This document shows positions 46,054 through 54,543 of a stretch of DNA of 64,000 nt, one piece after another. The DNA comes from Zymobacter palmae. Its GTDB lineage: Bacteria; Pseudomonadota; Gammaproteobacteria; Pseudomonadales; Halomonadaceae. The stretch lies in NCBI RefSeq assembly GCF_003610015.1, contig NZ_AP018933.1, forward strand, positions 1,426,001-1,490,000. Direction: 5' to 3'. The stretch's first letter is position 1. Each line of letters starts with the position of its first letter. The translations under genes and the position numbers were made by a program. The notes beneath the pieces were generated by a model. The model did no database searches. It worked only from the letters and a program-made list of their open reading frames with translations, and was not told where the DNA came from.

Positions 46054-46099
46054 ACCGGGCTGGAGCGCCGCGCCTTTTCTCAAAACAAGGAGTTAACTG

Positions 46100-46927
46100 A
46101 TGTACGTAGGCTTCGAAATCGAACATTACCAACCCATCCATCAACCCCATGATTTCAGCATCCACAGTTACATTCAAGATGCCAAGATGCGGGTGGATAA
46201 CCTCGCCCAGTTCTTTATCGGGTCGTATAACCAGTGCAGTGTCCTGGATGCCGAAGCCCTATCGGCGAAGATTTTCCCAGAAACCAAGTACGACGTATTT
46301 CTTTCCCATTCTCATGCGGATCAGCGAAATGCTATCGATCTAGCGCTCGCGCTGAGCGAGCTCGGCCTGAATGTCTTCGTCGACTCTACGGTGTGGGGCT
46401 ATTTCGGCGACCTGGTGGCCCAAATCATCGCGAAAACTCGGCCATTGGATAAAGAAACGAAGGATTCGCACACTCATCGTGTCTATGCAGATGTCCACAT
46501 GATGCTTGCTAGTGCCCTTCACCGCACCATTGCCCAAGCTGAAACCTTTGTATTCGTGCGTTCTGAAAAATCTGTGCCCGTGAGCTTTGGTGACAGAGAT
46601 AGAACATTTTCACCCTGGATCTACTCAGAATTGCAGTTTAGCTTTCAGGTACAGCACACCATGCCTAACCGAATTCGAGAGCGACTAACAGGCGCTACCC
46701 TCGACAGCGTCAAGGGGTTCAATAACCTGGGCCTTGAAAGCATGCAGCATCTAATGGCCTTCAGGGCTTTCAACGATCACCTGCCGCCCGTACAAGGTGC
46801 TCAACTGCGAGAGTGGCTTGTCCAACAGCCGTCCACCAACCGTGGAGAAACCGTGCTGGATGCCCTCTACAGTCGATTCAATCTCCCTAGCAAATATCAA
46901 CAGCAGCGCGCATCACTCACGATGTAG
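46100..46927 (+). CDS. thsB: Second TIR-domain ThsB-type sensor
   Basis: A 275-residue protein. The TIR domain spans about 63-185: YDVFLSHSHAD (64-74), LALALSELGLNVFVDS and SPWIYSELQ with presumed catalytic Glu177. About 60 residues precede and 90 follow the domain. It lies 46 bases after the first thsB with its own ribosome site (AAGGAG). Thoeris loci often carry two or more thsB genes with different phage ranges, which fits this position. Confidence 0.87.
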   Translation: MYVGFEIEHYQPIHQPHDFSIHSYIQDAKMRVDNLAQFFIGSYNQCSVLDAEALSAKIFPETKYDVFLSHSHADQRNAIDLALALSELGLNVFVDSTVWGYFGDLVAQIIAKTRPLDKETKDSHTHRVYADVHMMLASALHRTIAQAETFVFVRSEKSVPVSFGDRDRTFSPWIYSELQFSFQVQHTMPNRIRERLTGATLDSVKGFNNLGLESMQHLMAFRAFNDHLPPVQGAQLREWLVQQPSTNRGETVLDALYSRFNLPSKYQQQRASLTM

Positions 46928-47311
46928 GACAGCAACTGCCTTTACTGCTGGCGTCAAGAGCCTGCCATCGGTGCAACGTGCAAAACCTACACATTGCGTC
47001 CGTGGCCCAGGCAGCATGTCATGCCGGCCAGCGCAATTTCTAAATTTGGATATCCTGACGTGTCCATGCCGCTTATGGAGCAGCCCCAGCTGCTACAGGG
47101 CTGCAAAGATGGAACACTGTTGCGTCTGTCCCTCACCAGACGATTCGTTGCGTGGATGGCTGAAATCTACGGTGGGCAGAAGTGCCCAATCAGGTTTCCA
47201 GTGTATCCGCGCGGTAAGGACTGGCGCTTGTCGTGGTCTTCATCGGCGAGTTTAGCGTCGGCACCTTAGAGGTAACGGTGACTCATGGACCGAAGGCTGC
47301 GCTCCGCAGCA
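46928..47311 (+). other. 384-base interval between convergent Thoeris genes
   Basis: An open frame at 46994-47269 (HVMPASAISKFGYPDVSM and onward) has mildly protein-like composition but no ribosome site or recognised family. It could be a remnant. No clear terminator is seen between the convergent TIR genes. Confidence 0.25.
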
Positions 47312-47899
47312 TTACAGGAAAATCTTGGGGCCGCCCATATGCCCCGGATCTAACAAAGACCCCAATCCGTAGGGGTTACGTATCCCACGACCTGGAACGG
47401 GCCTAGGAGAGCTGTTTGCAAGCTTTTCTTTAGTGATCACCGGATAGAGCCCCAGATACTCCTGGCCTTCAAAGAGCGAGTCCGGCTTCTCCAACACCGG
47501 CAGAACCGCTACTGCACCGTTCTTGAAGCCATCGAAATAGCCCAACTCCCACGGCATCCATTTGGACTTCGGTGCGTTCTCAGTGGCGAGGTAGAGCAGT
47601 GAATTGGATTGGCGCATGCGCTTGCGCAAGATGTCTGCAGTCTTCGCAGTAACGCGATCACGCTCGAGGACCTGATCGTCGATCCAGTCTACGTAAACCT
47701 TTTGACCCTCCGCCTCAAGAAGGACTTTGATTCCAAGGACGAGTTCGGCGTCAACCATGGCGTGAGAAAGAAAGGTGTCAAACCGATCAGCGTCTTTGTA
47801 ATTTTTCTGGACTTGGGTGAGGACTTCACTCGGGCTGCGGTTACCCCGAGTGGCTTGTTGCGCTGCTTTACGTGCTTCCGCCTGAGTAAAAAACGCCAT
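47312..47899 (-). CDS. thsB: Third TIR-domain protein of the Thoeris locus
   Basis: A 195-residue protein starting MAFFTQAEARKA; GGAG seven bases upstream fixes ATG 47899, although a longer frame is open to 47965. The TIR domain (about 38-150) has DTFLSHAMVD (41-50), LLEAEGQKVYVDWIDD and KSKWMPWELGYFDGF with catalytic Glu118. It points towards the thsA operon from the other side. It may be a third sensor for the same ThsA or an independent TIR protein. A broken gene lies divergently behind it. Confidence 0.83.
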   Translation of the reverse strand: MAFFTQAEARKAAQQATRGNRSPSEVLTQVQKNYKDADRFDTFLSHAMVDAELVLGIKVLLEAEGQKVYVDWIDDQVLERDRVTAKTADILRKRMRQSNSLLYLATENAPKSKWMPWELGYFDGFKNGAVAVLPVLEKPDSLFEGQEYLGLYPVITKEKLANSSPRPVPGRGIRNPYGLGSLLDPGHMGGPKIFL

Positions 47900-48116
47900 T
47901 CCGATCTCCAATGGGCTGTCTGGGAACCCAAAAAACATGACTAATTGCCGCTTTACGTCGGGCATTGTACATTTTGTGTTTGTTGAAGGGCATCAATTGG
48001 GTGAAAATCCGTGGCATTGTAATCTGGATCGAAACGAGCGGCACGGCCACCCACGTAGATCGCCGTTATGTATCATCATGGCATGTTGAGTCCGTTTTGG
48101 TAATCAGGAACTGTCT

Positions 48117-48704
48117 ATGCTGCAGATCAACACCGCTAAGCTATATGCAACAGGGATTGGAAGAACCAACCAGCTTCGCGGTGTGCTTTACACAAATTTA
48201 AAGCTGCCTTGGTGCGATGACATTGTCACGAAAGTCGGGACGCTGCGCAGCACCGATGGCGGGAAAGGTAGCCAAGCTCTTGTCTATGAGCTGGAAGAGC
48301 ATATGGAGCAGGGCGAGGATGCGCCGGGTATTTTGGTGTCCCACACCGTCCAGCCTTACATCTAGGATTTTTCAGCCGTGGCCTCTTTTGCACTCGACGC
48401 GATCGTTACGCCCGATCCCGAATTGACGGCTCAATTAACCAATGGATCGCCCGGGTTGAGCTCCTACTACCCTCCTTCTCAGTTCCTCAGACGTTGCTTC
48501 GACTCTGAGCTCTACATCAAGGAATCAGACGCTCAGAAGCTGATCGATTTTTGTGAATAACTGGTTGGCTTGGAGCGCCGCCTTTATCGTGCTATTAGGG
48601 CTATCAAGACCTATGTATCCGGCATCCATCGCATTCGAGACGACCTGGGGCTTGCCTACTCTCTTTCGATGATCCGCTACTGTGGCAAGGTCATGCCAGC
48701 ATGA
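48117..48704 (+). pseudogene. Island gene interrupted by two stop codons
   Basis: The frame starts at ATG 48117 after AGGA and reads MLQINTAKLYATGIGRTN, YELEEHMEQGEDAPG and SHTVQPYI, then TAG at 48363. The same frame continues with DFSAVASFALDAIVTPDPE to IKESDAQKLIDFCE, then TAA at about 48558, and LVGLERRLYRAIRAIKTYV to DDLGLAYSLS, where it runs into the serine dehydratase fragment. Both stops could come from single C-to-T changes in Gln codons (CAG, CAA). I do not recognise the family. It is cut off at its 3' end near 48662. Confidence 0.7.
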
Positions 48705-48963
48705 TTGACGAAGTGGCAGCGGCGGGCTGTACGCCTGATGCCGTAGTGTTGTCGAGGGATTGGTACGTCAGCAGTGGCATGATGTACCGGTCATAGCGGT
48801 AGAAACCGAGGGAGCCGCATCGTTCAGTGCTGCGCTCCGCGCTGGAAAGACAGTCGAGCTGGAAGCGATTAATACAGTGGCATCGTCGTTGGGAGCCAAG
48901 CGCGTCTGTGAACAGGCACTGGCCTGTGCTCGACAGCACCCCATCACCAGTGTGCAGGTGAGC
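48665..48963 (+). pseudogene. 3' fragment of a PLP-dependent serine dehydratase gene
   Basis: The fragment starts abruptly with FDDPLLWQGHASMIDEVA and CTPDAVVL. The glycine-rich PLP-phosphate loop (normally about VGGGG-LLCG) is missing, and after a shift the other frame resumes with VVEGLVRQQWHDVPVIAVETEGA and EAINTVASSLGAKRVCEQAL to TSVQVS. The deletion lies at a GTTGTCG motif that probably occurred twice. N-terminal and C-terminal parts are gone. The left edge coincides with the end of the broken island gene, so it probably marks the insertion junction. Confidence 0.75.
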
Positions 48964-48993
48964 AAAGAGGGCCTTTGCTGGGCCCTCTTTTTT
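48964..48993 (+). terminator. Terminator at the right edge of the island
   Basis: AAAGAGGGC (48964-48972) pairs with GCCCTCTTT (48982-48990), followed by TTT. It stands right after the dehydratase fragment and may also serve the convergent DUF1190 gene. Confidence 0.8.
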
Positions 48994-49043
48994 ATGGATT
49001 GCAGACAGACTCTCCGTCTGCTCGCTATGACACCGCGTAGGGG

Positions 49044-50168
49044 CTAGCGTTTCTTACCGAAGAAGCTGCGACGGCTGGTTGATCCCGATGACTTGCTGGT
49101 ACTGCTACTACTGAATCGACTTCCCCCGCTGGAAGAGCTGCTTCCCCAGCCCTGTCGGGCCGCTGTCGAGCTACCGGTATTACCACGCGATAGCGCGCCT
49201 GAAGCAGCATGCTGCTGATCATCGTTGTTGGCTGCGCCCTGTCGCAGCGTATTTCCGAGAGTTGAGTTCTGACGTGAAGCAGCAGTAGGCGCTGTGGAGG
49301 TTGGGCGCGTTGAGCCAGAACTGCTTCTGCCATTGTCATACGCGGGTGTCGGCGGGGCGCCGTAGCGGTAATCCGCACTATTATAGCTACCGTTACTGCC
49401 GTAACTGCTGGCAGATGGTGTTGTCGCCGTGGGTTGTGGTGCAGGCGCTTTATGGGAAGCGCCTGATTGAAGTGCCGTAGCGACGGCTGCTCCTGCCAAC
49501 GCAGGCGCGACCATTGAGCTCAATCCGCTCTCGGAGGGCGTTGCTGCCGCTGGGTACGTTGACGCCGCCGGAGAGGACGCTTCGGGGACGGGCTGAGTGG
49601 TAGCAATAGCCTCATGCTTCACCGGTTCGATCAATGGCAGTGCGGCGTCTCTGTCGCCGAACAGAGGCATGGATTTGGCTATAGAAAATGCAGCGGGTGC
49701 TTCCTGAATCAGTGCTTTTGCCAGTTGGCGTGAAGTGTCACGGGCTGGCGTATTTTGCTGGGTCACTTCTTTCTGAGCCTGCCCCACGACCGTGGCGGGC
49801 AGTGTCCCTTGAAGCGTCAACTGCATACCGATGATTATCGGCACCCACCTGGATGACGTATTCATCTCACACACGGTCTGGGCATGCTGCGTTTCGCATT
49901 GCTGGCGTGATGCATATTGCGGTGGGTGGGCTCTAGCCTCTTCGTATGCGGAAGTATAGGCGCGTACGCATTGCGTGGAGGCACCGTTCCCAAGAATCTC
50001 CATGCACTCTAGTGTCGTCCGCATCGGCAGATCAAGTGTCAGACGAACCTGTTCCCCATCAGAGCCATCGCCGCTGGGTGCCGCCATGGCATGAGGTGCT
50101 CCGGCAAGCAAGGCCGTAATGGCCAATGCAATGGTCTGATGGCGGCCCGAATGAAGCGATCGTGTCAT
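49044..50168 (-). CDS. DUF1190 (YgiB/YjfM-like) secreted Ser-rich protein
   Basis: A 374-residue protein. An N-terminal signal peptide ends near HAMA/APSG. The DUF1190 core has cysteine pairs (LECMEILG, CVRAYTSAYEEARAHPP, YASRQQCETQHAQTVCEM). A long Ser/Thr/Ala/Gly-rich low-complexity tail ends in basic SRRSFFGKKR. I prefer ATG 50168 (AGGGA seven bases upstream); ATG 50204 overlaps the yjfC stop and also gives a signal peptide. It is the last gene of the yjf operon and a second DUF1190 member besides YjfM. Its role is unknown. Confidence 0.75.
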   Translation of the reverse strand: MTRSLHSGRHQTIALAITALLAGAPHAMAAPSGDGSDGEQVRLTLDLPMRTTLECMEILGNGASTQCVRAYTSAYEEARAHPPQYASRQQCETQHAQTVCEMNTSSRWVPIIIGMQLTLQGTLPATVVGQAQKEVTQQNTPARDTSRQLAKALIQEAPAAFSIAKSMPLFGDRDAALPLIEPVKHEAIATTQPVPEASSPAASTYPAAATPSESGLSSMVAPALAGAAVATALQSGASHKAPAPQPTATTPSASSYGSNGSYNSADYRYGAPPTPAYDNGRSSSGSTRPTSTAPTAASRQNSTLGNTLRQGAANNDDQQHAASGALSRGNTGSSTAARQGWGSSSSSGGSRFSSSSTSKSSGSTSRRSFFGKKR

Positions 50169-50203
50169 GGTATATCCCTGATGAGTATGTGCTTGAAGTG
50201 CCA

Positions 50204-51370
50204 TTATAACGGCTGATCATAGATGAAATGCGGCAGAAAGCGGCTGGAATCCCGTGTAATCAAGCTGTTATCTTCGCGAATACTGATCCCCGCGGCACGA
50301 TCCCCAACCACCCATGACCCGATCAAGGTATAGCTGTCACCAAAGCGTGGTAGCGGGGCCAGTTCTTGCAGAATCCACGCGGAATCGGTGTAAGGCCCTT
50401 CTGCGGCAACGCACACACCATCGCTTGTCTGAAGCGTGACATTTGCTCCCTCACGGGAAAGATAAGGCTTGCGTACCCACCCTGCCGGAACCGGTGACTC
50501 CGGCGAGCCATCGGTATATGACGGTAGCAGGTTGGGATGGTTGGGGGCCATTTCCCAGAGAATCGGCAATATGCCTTTGTTAGAAAGGATCGCTTTCCAA
50601 GCAGGTTCGAAGAATTGTGTATTGGAAGCAGGCACTGCCTTGCCAAACGGTTCGGCAAAGATGAACTCCCACGGGTGAAGCTTGAACAACCGTTTGATGG
50701 GGTGCTCATCAAGATCGACAAAGACACCTTCTGCTGTCAGCCCGATATCTTCCACGTCGATATGGCGGGTCTGGATACCCACTTGCTCTGCCATCCGACG
50801 TAGGAATTCAGTAGTGCCACGATCTTCGGCTGACGTACCGATAGCCGCAAAATAAAAAGGCACTTGCCTGTTGGGTAGTTCTGCAAAGCGTTCTGCCAAG
50901 TATTGTGCTACGAGGTTAAACTGGTCGGCATCGTTGGGCAGCGCGCCCTGTGCGATGCGTTGTTCCAGCCAGACAAGCTGAAAGGCGGCGCTTTCCAGCA
51001 GGCTGGTCGGGGTGTCGTAGTTCAGTTCCAGTAGCTTGGGGGCCTGCGTGCCATCGAAGGAAAAGTCCATGCGGCCATACAAGTGAGGGTCGTGCCTAGC
51101 CCATGAGGCTTTAATCATGCTGTGAAAGCGAGCAGGAATCTGAAGTTGTTCCAGCAGATGATCGCTGTTCACAACCCGCTCGACTGCGGCAAGGCATACG
51201 TCATGGATGGACTGCGTTGCGGTATCAAGCACGTCGATCTGGGCATTGCTGAAGCGGTAACAGGCCCGCTCATCCCAATAACGTTCACCGTCAATCGTAT
51301 GGAAATCGAAGCCCATAGCATGGGCCGTCTGTTGCCAATCAGGTCTCTCTTCTAATGTGATGCGCTGCAT
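50204..51370 (-). CDS. yjfC: YjfC/YgiC, glutathionylspermidine synthase-like ATP-grasp protein
   Basis: A 388-residue protein of the GSP_synth family, the same size as YjfC and YgiC. Signatures: WDERACYRFS, DFSFDGTQAPKLLELNYDTPTSLLE (the ATP-grasp metal site), LHPWEFIFAEPFGK, NKGILPILWEMAPNHPNLLPSY and PYLSREGANV. The family resembles the synthetase half of Gss but lacks the amidase half; its substrate is unknown. GGAGAAGAAAACT before ATG 51370 sets the start. Neighbours are the same as in E. coli yjfIJKLMC. Confidence 0.88.
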   Translation of the reverse strand: MQRITLEERPDWQQTAHAMGFDFHTIDGERYWDERACYRFSNAQIDVLDTATQSIHDVCLAAVERVVNSDHLLEQLQIPARFHSMIKASWARHDPHLYGRMDFSFDGTQAPKLLELNYDTPTSLLESAAFQLVWLEQRIAQGALPNDADQFNLVAQYLAERFAELPNRQVPFYFAAIGTSAEDRGTTEFLRRMAEQVGIQTRHIDVEDIGLTAEGVFVDLDEHPIKRLFKLHPWEFIFAEPFGKAVPASNTQFFEPAWKAILSNKGILPILWEMAPNHPNLLPSYTDGSPESPVPAGWVRKPYLSREGANVTLQTSDGVCVAAEGPYTDSAWILQELAPLPRFGDSYTLIGSWVVGDRAAGISIREDNSLITRDSSRFLPHFIYDQPL

Positions 51371-51462
51371 AGTTTTCTTCTCCTGCCTGTTGCTGCGTGC
51401 AGGCACTCCCCCATGAGATCGTGAGCGCGCTGAAAGAGATTGGCGTCCTCACGATGCTTTTC

Positions 51463-52308
51463 TTAGCTGCCGTGGCTGCTGCTGTGACCACTCCATCCTC
51501 CGCGTGCGGAAGATTGGCTGCCGAAGCCGCCCCGCGATGTGGAGGAGGACGCGGCATGACGACTCAGCCCTGAGCTTGAAGATGAAGAACGCAGGGACTG
51601 GCCTAGCGTGCTGGGGCGATGGTAGTAATCGTTGCCATAGCGCTGCGACTGTCGAGACTGCGAATAGTGCTGCCCGCGTTCAACCTGCTCTCCCAGCGTT
51701 GATGAACGCATACCACCACCATAACGAGAGGCGGAATAGCTGCTACCACTGTAACTGTTGCCGGTCGATGTATTCGGCTGGGGCTGCACGGCAGGGTCGC
51801 GGACCAGATACGTGGGTTGAGCCGGCCCATACAGCAGCGAACCTTGCATGCCACTCTTCAGCAGATAGCCCAGCAGGATACCTTCCAGCAGTTGGTTATC
51901 GTTCGCGTGTCCGGATGCAGCGGCTTCCTGTTTAGCCTGATTGACCTGTGCTTCGCTCAGCTCGCCTTCCACATTCAGGGTGAAACCGTTCATCCGAGGA
52001 CGCCAAAGGGTCTGTTCCTCTAGCGTCGGCGCTACCGTCTTCGCCACGCAGTAATCGGGAACGAAATCGTCCTCGCACGCCTGCTTGGAGTCGTATTCAG
52101 GCGTGGTGCGCTCATAGTCGTTGCGTGCGCTAATGAACGCGCTGGCACAGACATTCGCTGAAAATCCAGCCTGAGCGCACTCCGCTACTGATGGAAAGCT
52201 CATCGTCTTGCTGAGCGTATAGGTATCCGGGGCCGAGCCACCGCAGCCTGCCAGCATTAATGGCAGTGTGCCGGCCAGAACCAGCCCCACCTGACTTCTT
52301 CTTCTCAT
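51463..52308 (-). CDS. yjfM: YjfM-like DUF1190 lipoprotein
   Basis: A 281-residue protein from ATG 52308. The N-terminus is a lipoprotein signal (MRRRSQVGLVLAG, lipobox LAGC with Cys22). The DUF1190 core has AECAQAGFSANVCASAF, YDSKQACEDDFVPDYC, and QTLWRPRMNGFTLN. The tail is rich in Ser/Gly with RRSSS-like low complexity. An AGGGATT site lies about 11 bases before the start; frames from 52356 or 52341 are alternatives. It sits between yjfL and yjfC as in E. coli. Confidence 0.8.
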   Translation of the reverse strand: MRRRSQVGLVLAGTLPLMLAGCGGSAPDTYTLSKTMSFPSVAECAQAGFSANVCASAFISARNDYERTTPEYDSKQACEDDFVPDYCVAKTVAPTLEEQTLWRPRMNGFTLNVEGELSEAQVNQAKQEAAASGHANDNQLLEGILLGYLLKSGMQGSLLYGPAQPTYLVRDPAVQPQPNTSTGNSYSGSSYSASRYGGGMRSSTLGEQVERGQHYSQSRQSQRYGNDYYHRPSTLGQSLRSSSSSSGLSRHAASSSTSRGGFGSQSSARGGWSGHSSSHGS

Positions 52309-52371
52309 TGCATTCAATCCCTGTGGTCGGCGTCTATTCATCGGTTGAAGAGCCACCGACCAATATCATGT

Positions 52372-52785
52372 TCAATACGCTGGCGTCATGCAGGCCGCGT
52401 TTAGCATGCCAACGCTCACGGAAACGGCGGCCATATAGATACCGGCGGCCACTTCATCACGTTCAATGCGTGCCGACAGTGTCTTCATCGTGAGAGACGT
52501 TACGATAAAGGACAGCAACTGGACTACCAAGGCCACGGTTGCCCAGATGGCAAAATCCATGAGCGAGGTGGCATGGGCAATGACGTTGCTGACCGGCAAC
52601 GCGAAACCGATCAACGTACCACCCAATGCAATGGCGGCAGCCAGATTGCCCTGACGGATAAGCTTGAATTCGTGATGCGGCGTGATGAGGGTGTAGATGA
52701 TTTGGAAAACGATGAAGAACGCAATGGCGCTCCCCATGTACGCCATGAAAGAAGGAAGGCCGGCCAGTGATCCACTGAACGTCAT
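52372..52785 (-). CDS. yjfL: YjfL, DUF350 membrane protein
   Basis: A 137-residue membrane protein with about four hydrophobic segments. IALGGTLIGFALPVSNVIAHA is the DUF350 core. DUF350 proteins accompany YjfM/YjfC and PspA-type proteins in many genomes; the function is unknown. It lies between yjfK and yjfM, 97 bases after yjfK. Confidence 0.85.
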   Translation of the reverse strand: MTFSGSLAGLPSFMAYMGSAIAFFIVFQIIYTLITPHHEFKLIRQGNLAAAIALGGTLIGFALPVSNVIAHATSLMDFAIWATVALVVQLLSFIVTSLTMKTLSARIERDEVAAGIYMAAVSVSVGMLNAACMTPAY

Positions 52786-52882
52786 GTTGGTGTTCCCCTA
52801 TTAAGAAGTGTCTGGATGGCAGTGCCATGCCAACGAGGATAGCGATTGCCGCGTGCGACACGGCAAGCTCTTCATTCCCGAA

Positions 52883-53542
52883 TCAGATGACCTGAATGTC
52901 GCTGGGCATCAGCGTGACGCCGCGAGAGGTCGTGATACTGATGTTGCCGTCAGCGTCTTCTTCCACCGAAAACAGCAGGAATTCGCGGCGATCCGTAAGG
53001 TCGATGTCGCGCGCATACAGCATGCTGAGGTGATTGATTTTATAGTGTTCTTCCGGACTACGCACCTGCTCGGCCAACGGTACAAGCTCCGTCTGCCCTT
53101 CTTCTGAGCCCCACTGACGATAGAACGTGCAGCCATCATATTCGTATTCGGGAAGTCCGATATCGCTCTGCGGCCCCGCCAAGCGTTTGAGTTCGGTTTC
53201 ACTGGTAACGGATAGGCTTTCTTCGTACACGAACAGAATCAGATCTTCGCCCTGCGCATCGCGTTGGCCATGCGAGAGCACCTGCAGCCAGTAATCCTCA
53301 TCATCAAAATAGAAGCGGTGAAGATAGGTGGACTGACCGAGGTCGATGATGCCTACGCTCCACACAGACTCTTGCGTAAACGGTTCGATCGGCGAGTGGT
53401 CGCGCAGCAGCAGTGGCAGTACGCTGTCGATTACGACTGTCGCTCCGGATTTCAGTTGAAACGGCGTAACGGTATCGGACGCTTCATCCGTGCGCTGACG
53501 ACTTTCCCACAGGTTCTTGATAGTACCAAACAAACGAGACAT
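52883..53542 (-). CDS. yjfK: YjfK, DUF2491 protein
   Basis: A 219-residue cytoplasmic protein, as in E. coli YjfK. Visible DUF2491 features are TPFQLKSGATVVIDSVLPLLL, YLHRFYFDDEDYWLQVL and RQWGSEEGQTELVPLAE. The function is unknown. It follows yjfJ by 114 bases in the same direction and probably acts with it at the membrane. Confidence 0.85.
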   Translation of the reverse strand: MSRLFGTIKNLWESRQRTDEASDTVTPFQLKSGATVVIDSVLPLLLRDHSPIEPFTQESVWSVGIIDLGQSTYLHRFYFDDEDYWLQVLSHGQRDAQGEDLILFVYEESLSVTSETELKRLAGPQSDIGLPEYEYDGCTFYRQWGSEEGQTELVPLAEQVRSPEEHYKINHLSMLYARDIDLTDRREFLLFSVEEDADGNISITTSRGVTLMPSDIQVI

Positions 53543-53656
53543 GGGGCCTCACGACTCATCGGGTAGATGTACGATACCGCCGTGCCTAATGAAAGCGCAC
53601 GGCGGTCATGAAATGCATTGATATCCGCCAGTCACTGCTGACGGATAAGGCTCAGC

Positions 53657-54358
53657 TTACTCGCTGTCGGCGTTGCGCGACGCCTTGAGGCGTTCCAGTA
53701 CGGCACTAGCGGAGTTTGCCTGCGGAGTGATGCCAGCATCGCGCAGTTTCTGCTCGAGGTCGCTGCCCGTACGCTCAGAATCCAGTGCTTCCTGTGCTTC
53801 GAACTGTGCCTGCTGCTGCTGCTGGCGTTCCTTGAGACGCTCCAGTGTAGATGCTGCGTTACCGACATTGCCTTGGGCACCGGTAGCAGCGCTCTGGGCT
53901 TTGGACTGTGCCTTCTGCACGCTGTCGCGAGCCTTGACGATATCCGCTTGATGGCGCAGTTCGCGAATCTGTTGTTCCGCTTTGCTGATGCTCTGGCGCA
54001 TGTTGTCTACGCTAGAGGCAAATTCAGTCGCCAGCTGTTGTTCGGCATCGTGCTGAGTGGACAGATGGGCGATAGCTTCAGCGACCTCGGTTGCCAGATC
54101 TTCACGACCTGCATCCAAGGCTTTCATCGCTTTGCTTTCCAGATCCGCGATCTTGGCCGCCATTTCATCGCATTTCTGCGTTGCGACCTTGTGCTGACCC
54201 ATGATGCGAACCAGTTCCTGACGTGCTTGAGCCAGTGCGCTTTCAGCGTCACGGATTTCCTGATCCAGAATACGGAGGGCCTGTGTATCGACGATGGCTT
54301 CCCCTACTTCCGTTGCGCCGCCGCGAATGGCCGTCAGCAATTTTTTCCAGATACTCAT
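53657..54358 (-). CDS. yjfJ: YjfJ, PspA/IM30-family protein
   Basis: A 233-residue PspA/Vipp1-type protein, predicted to be almost wholly helical coiled coil. MSIWKKLLTAIRGG at the N-terminus is the amphipathic membrane-binding helix region, followed by DTQALRILDQEIRDAESAL. A run of Gln (QQQQ) near 185-190 is encoded by a CTG-rich repeat. PspA-family proteins form membrane-stabilising rings or rods. It is the first gene of the yjfJKLMC-type operon; yjfI (DUF2170), present in E. coli, is missing here. Confidence 0.88.
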   Translation of the reverse strand: MSIWKKLLTAIRGGATEVGEAIVDTQALRILDQEIRDAESALAQARQELVRIMGQHKVATQKCDEMAAKIADLESKAMKALDAGREDLATEVAEAIAHLSTQHDAEQQLATEFASSVDNMRQSISKAEQQIRELRHQADIVKARDSVQKAQSKAQSAATGAQGNVGNAASTLERLKERQQQQQAQFEAQEALDSERTGSDLEQKLRDAGITPQANSASAVLERLKASRNADSE

Positions 54359-54543
54359 ATATCATTCATCCTGTCGTTATAGGTGGCCCACGATCGGAAC
54401 CGATCCCTGCCAAAGGCATATAGTGTCGCTTTTTTAAGGACATAGGAGCAACTTTCTTTTCCCATAGTCCTGATCATGACATCACGTTGACCTACTGATC
54501 GCAAGATGATGTCGTCTTGCTGTACGCGTTTGTACGTTTTTCG

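Noticed and set aside
46797-47255. 152-residue frame overlapping the second TIR gene
   Set aside because: It overlaps the TIR coding sequence in another frame and shows no coding character of its own.
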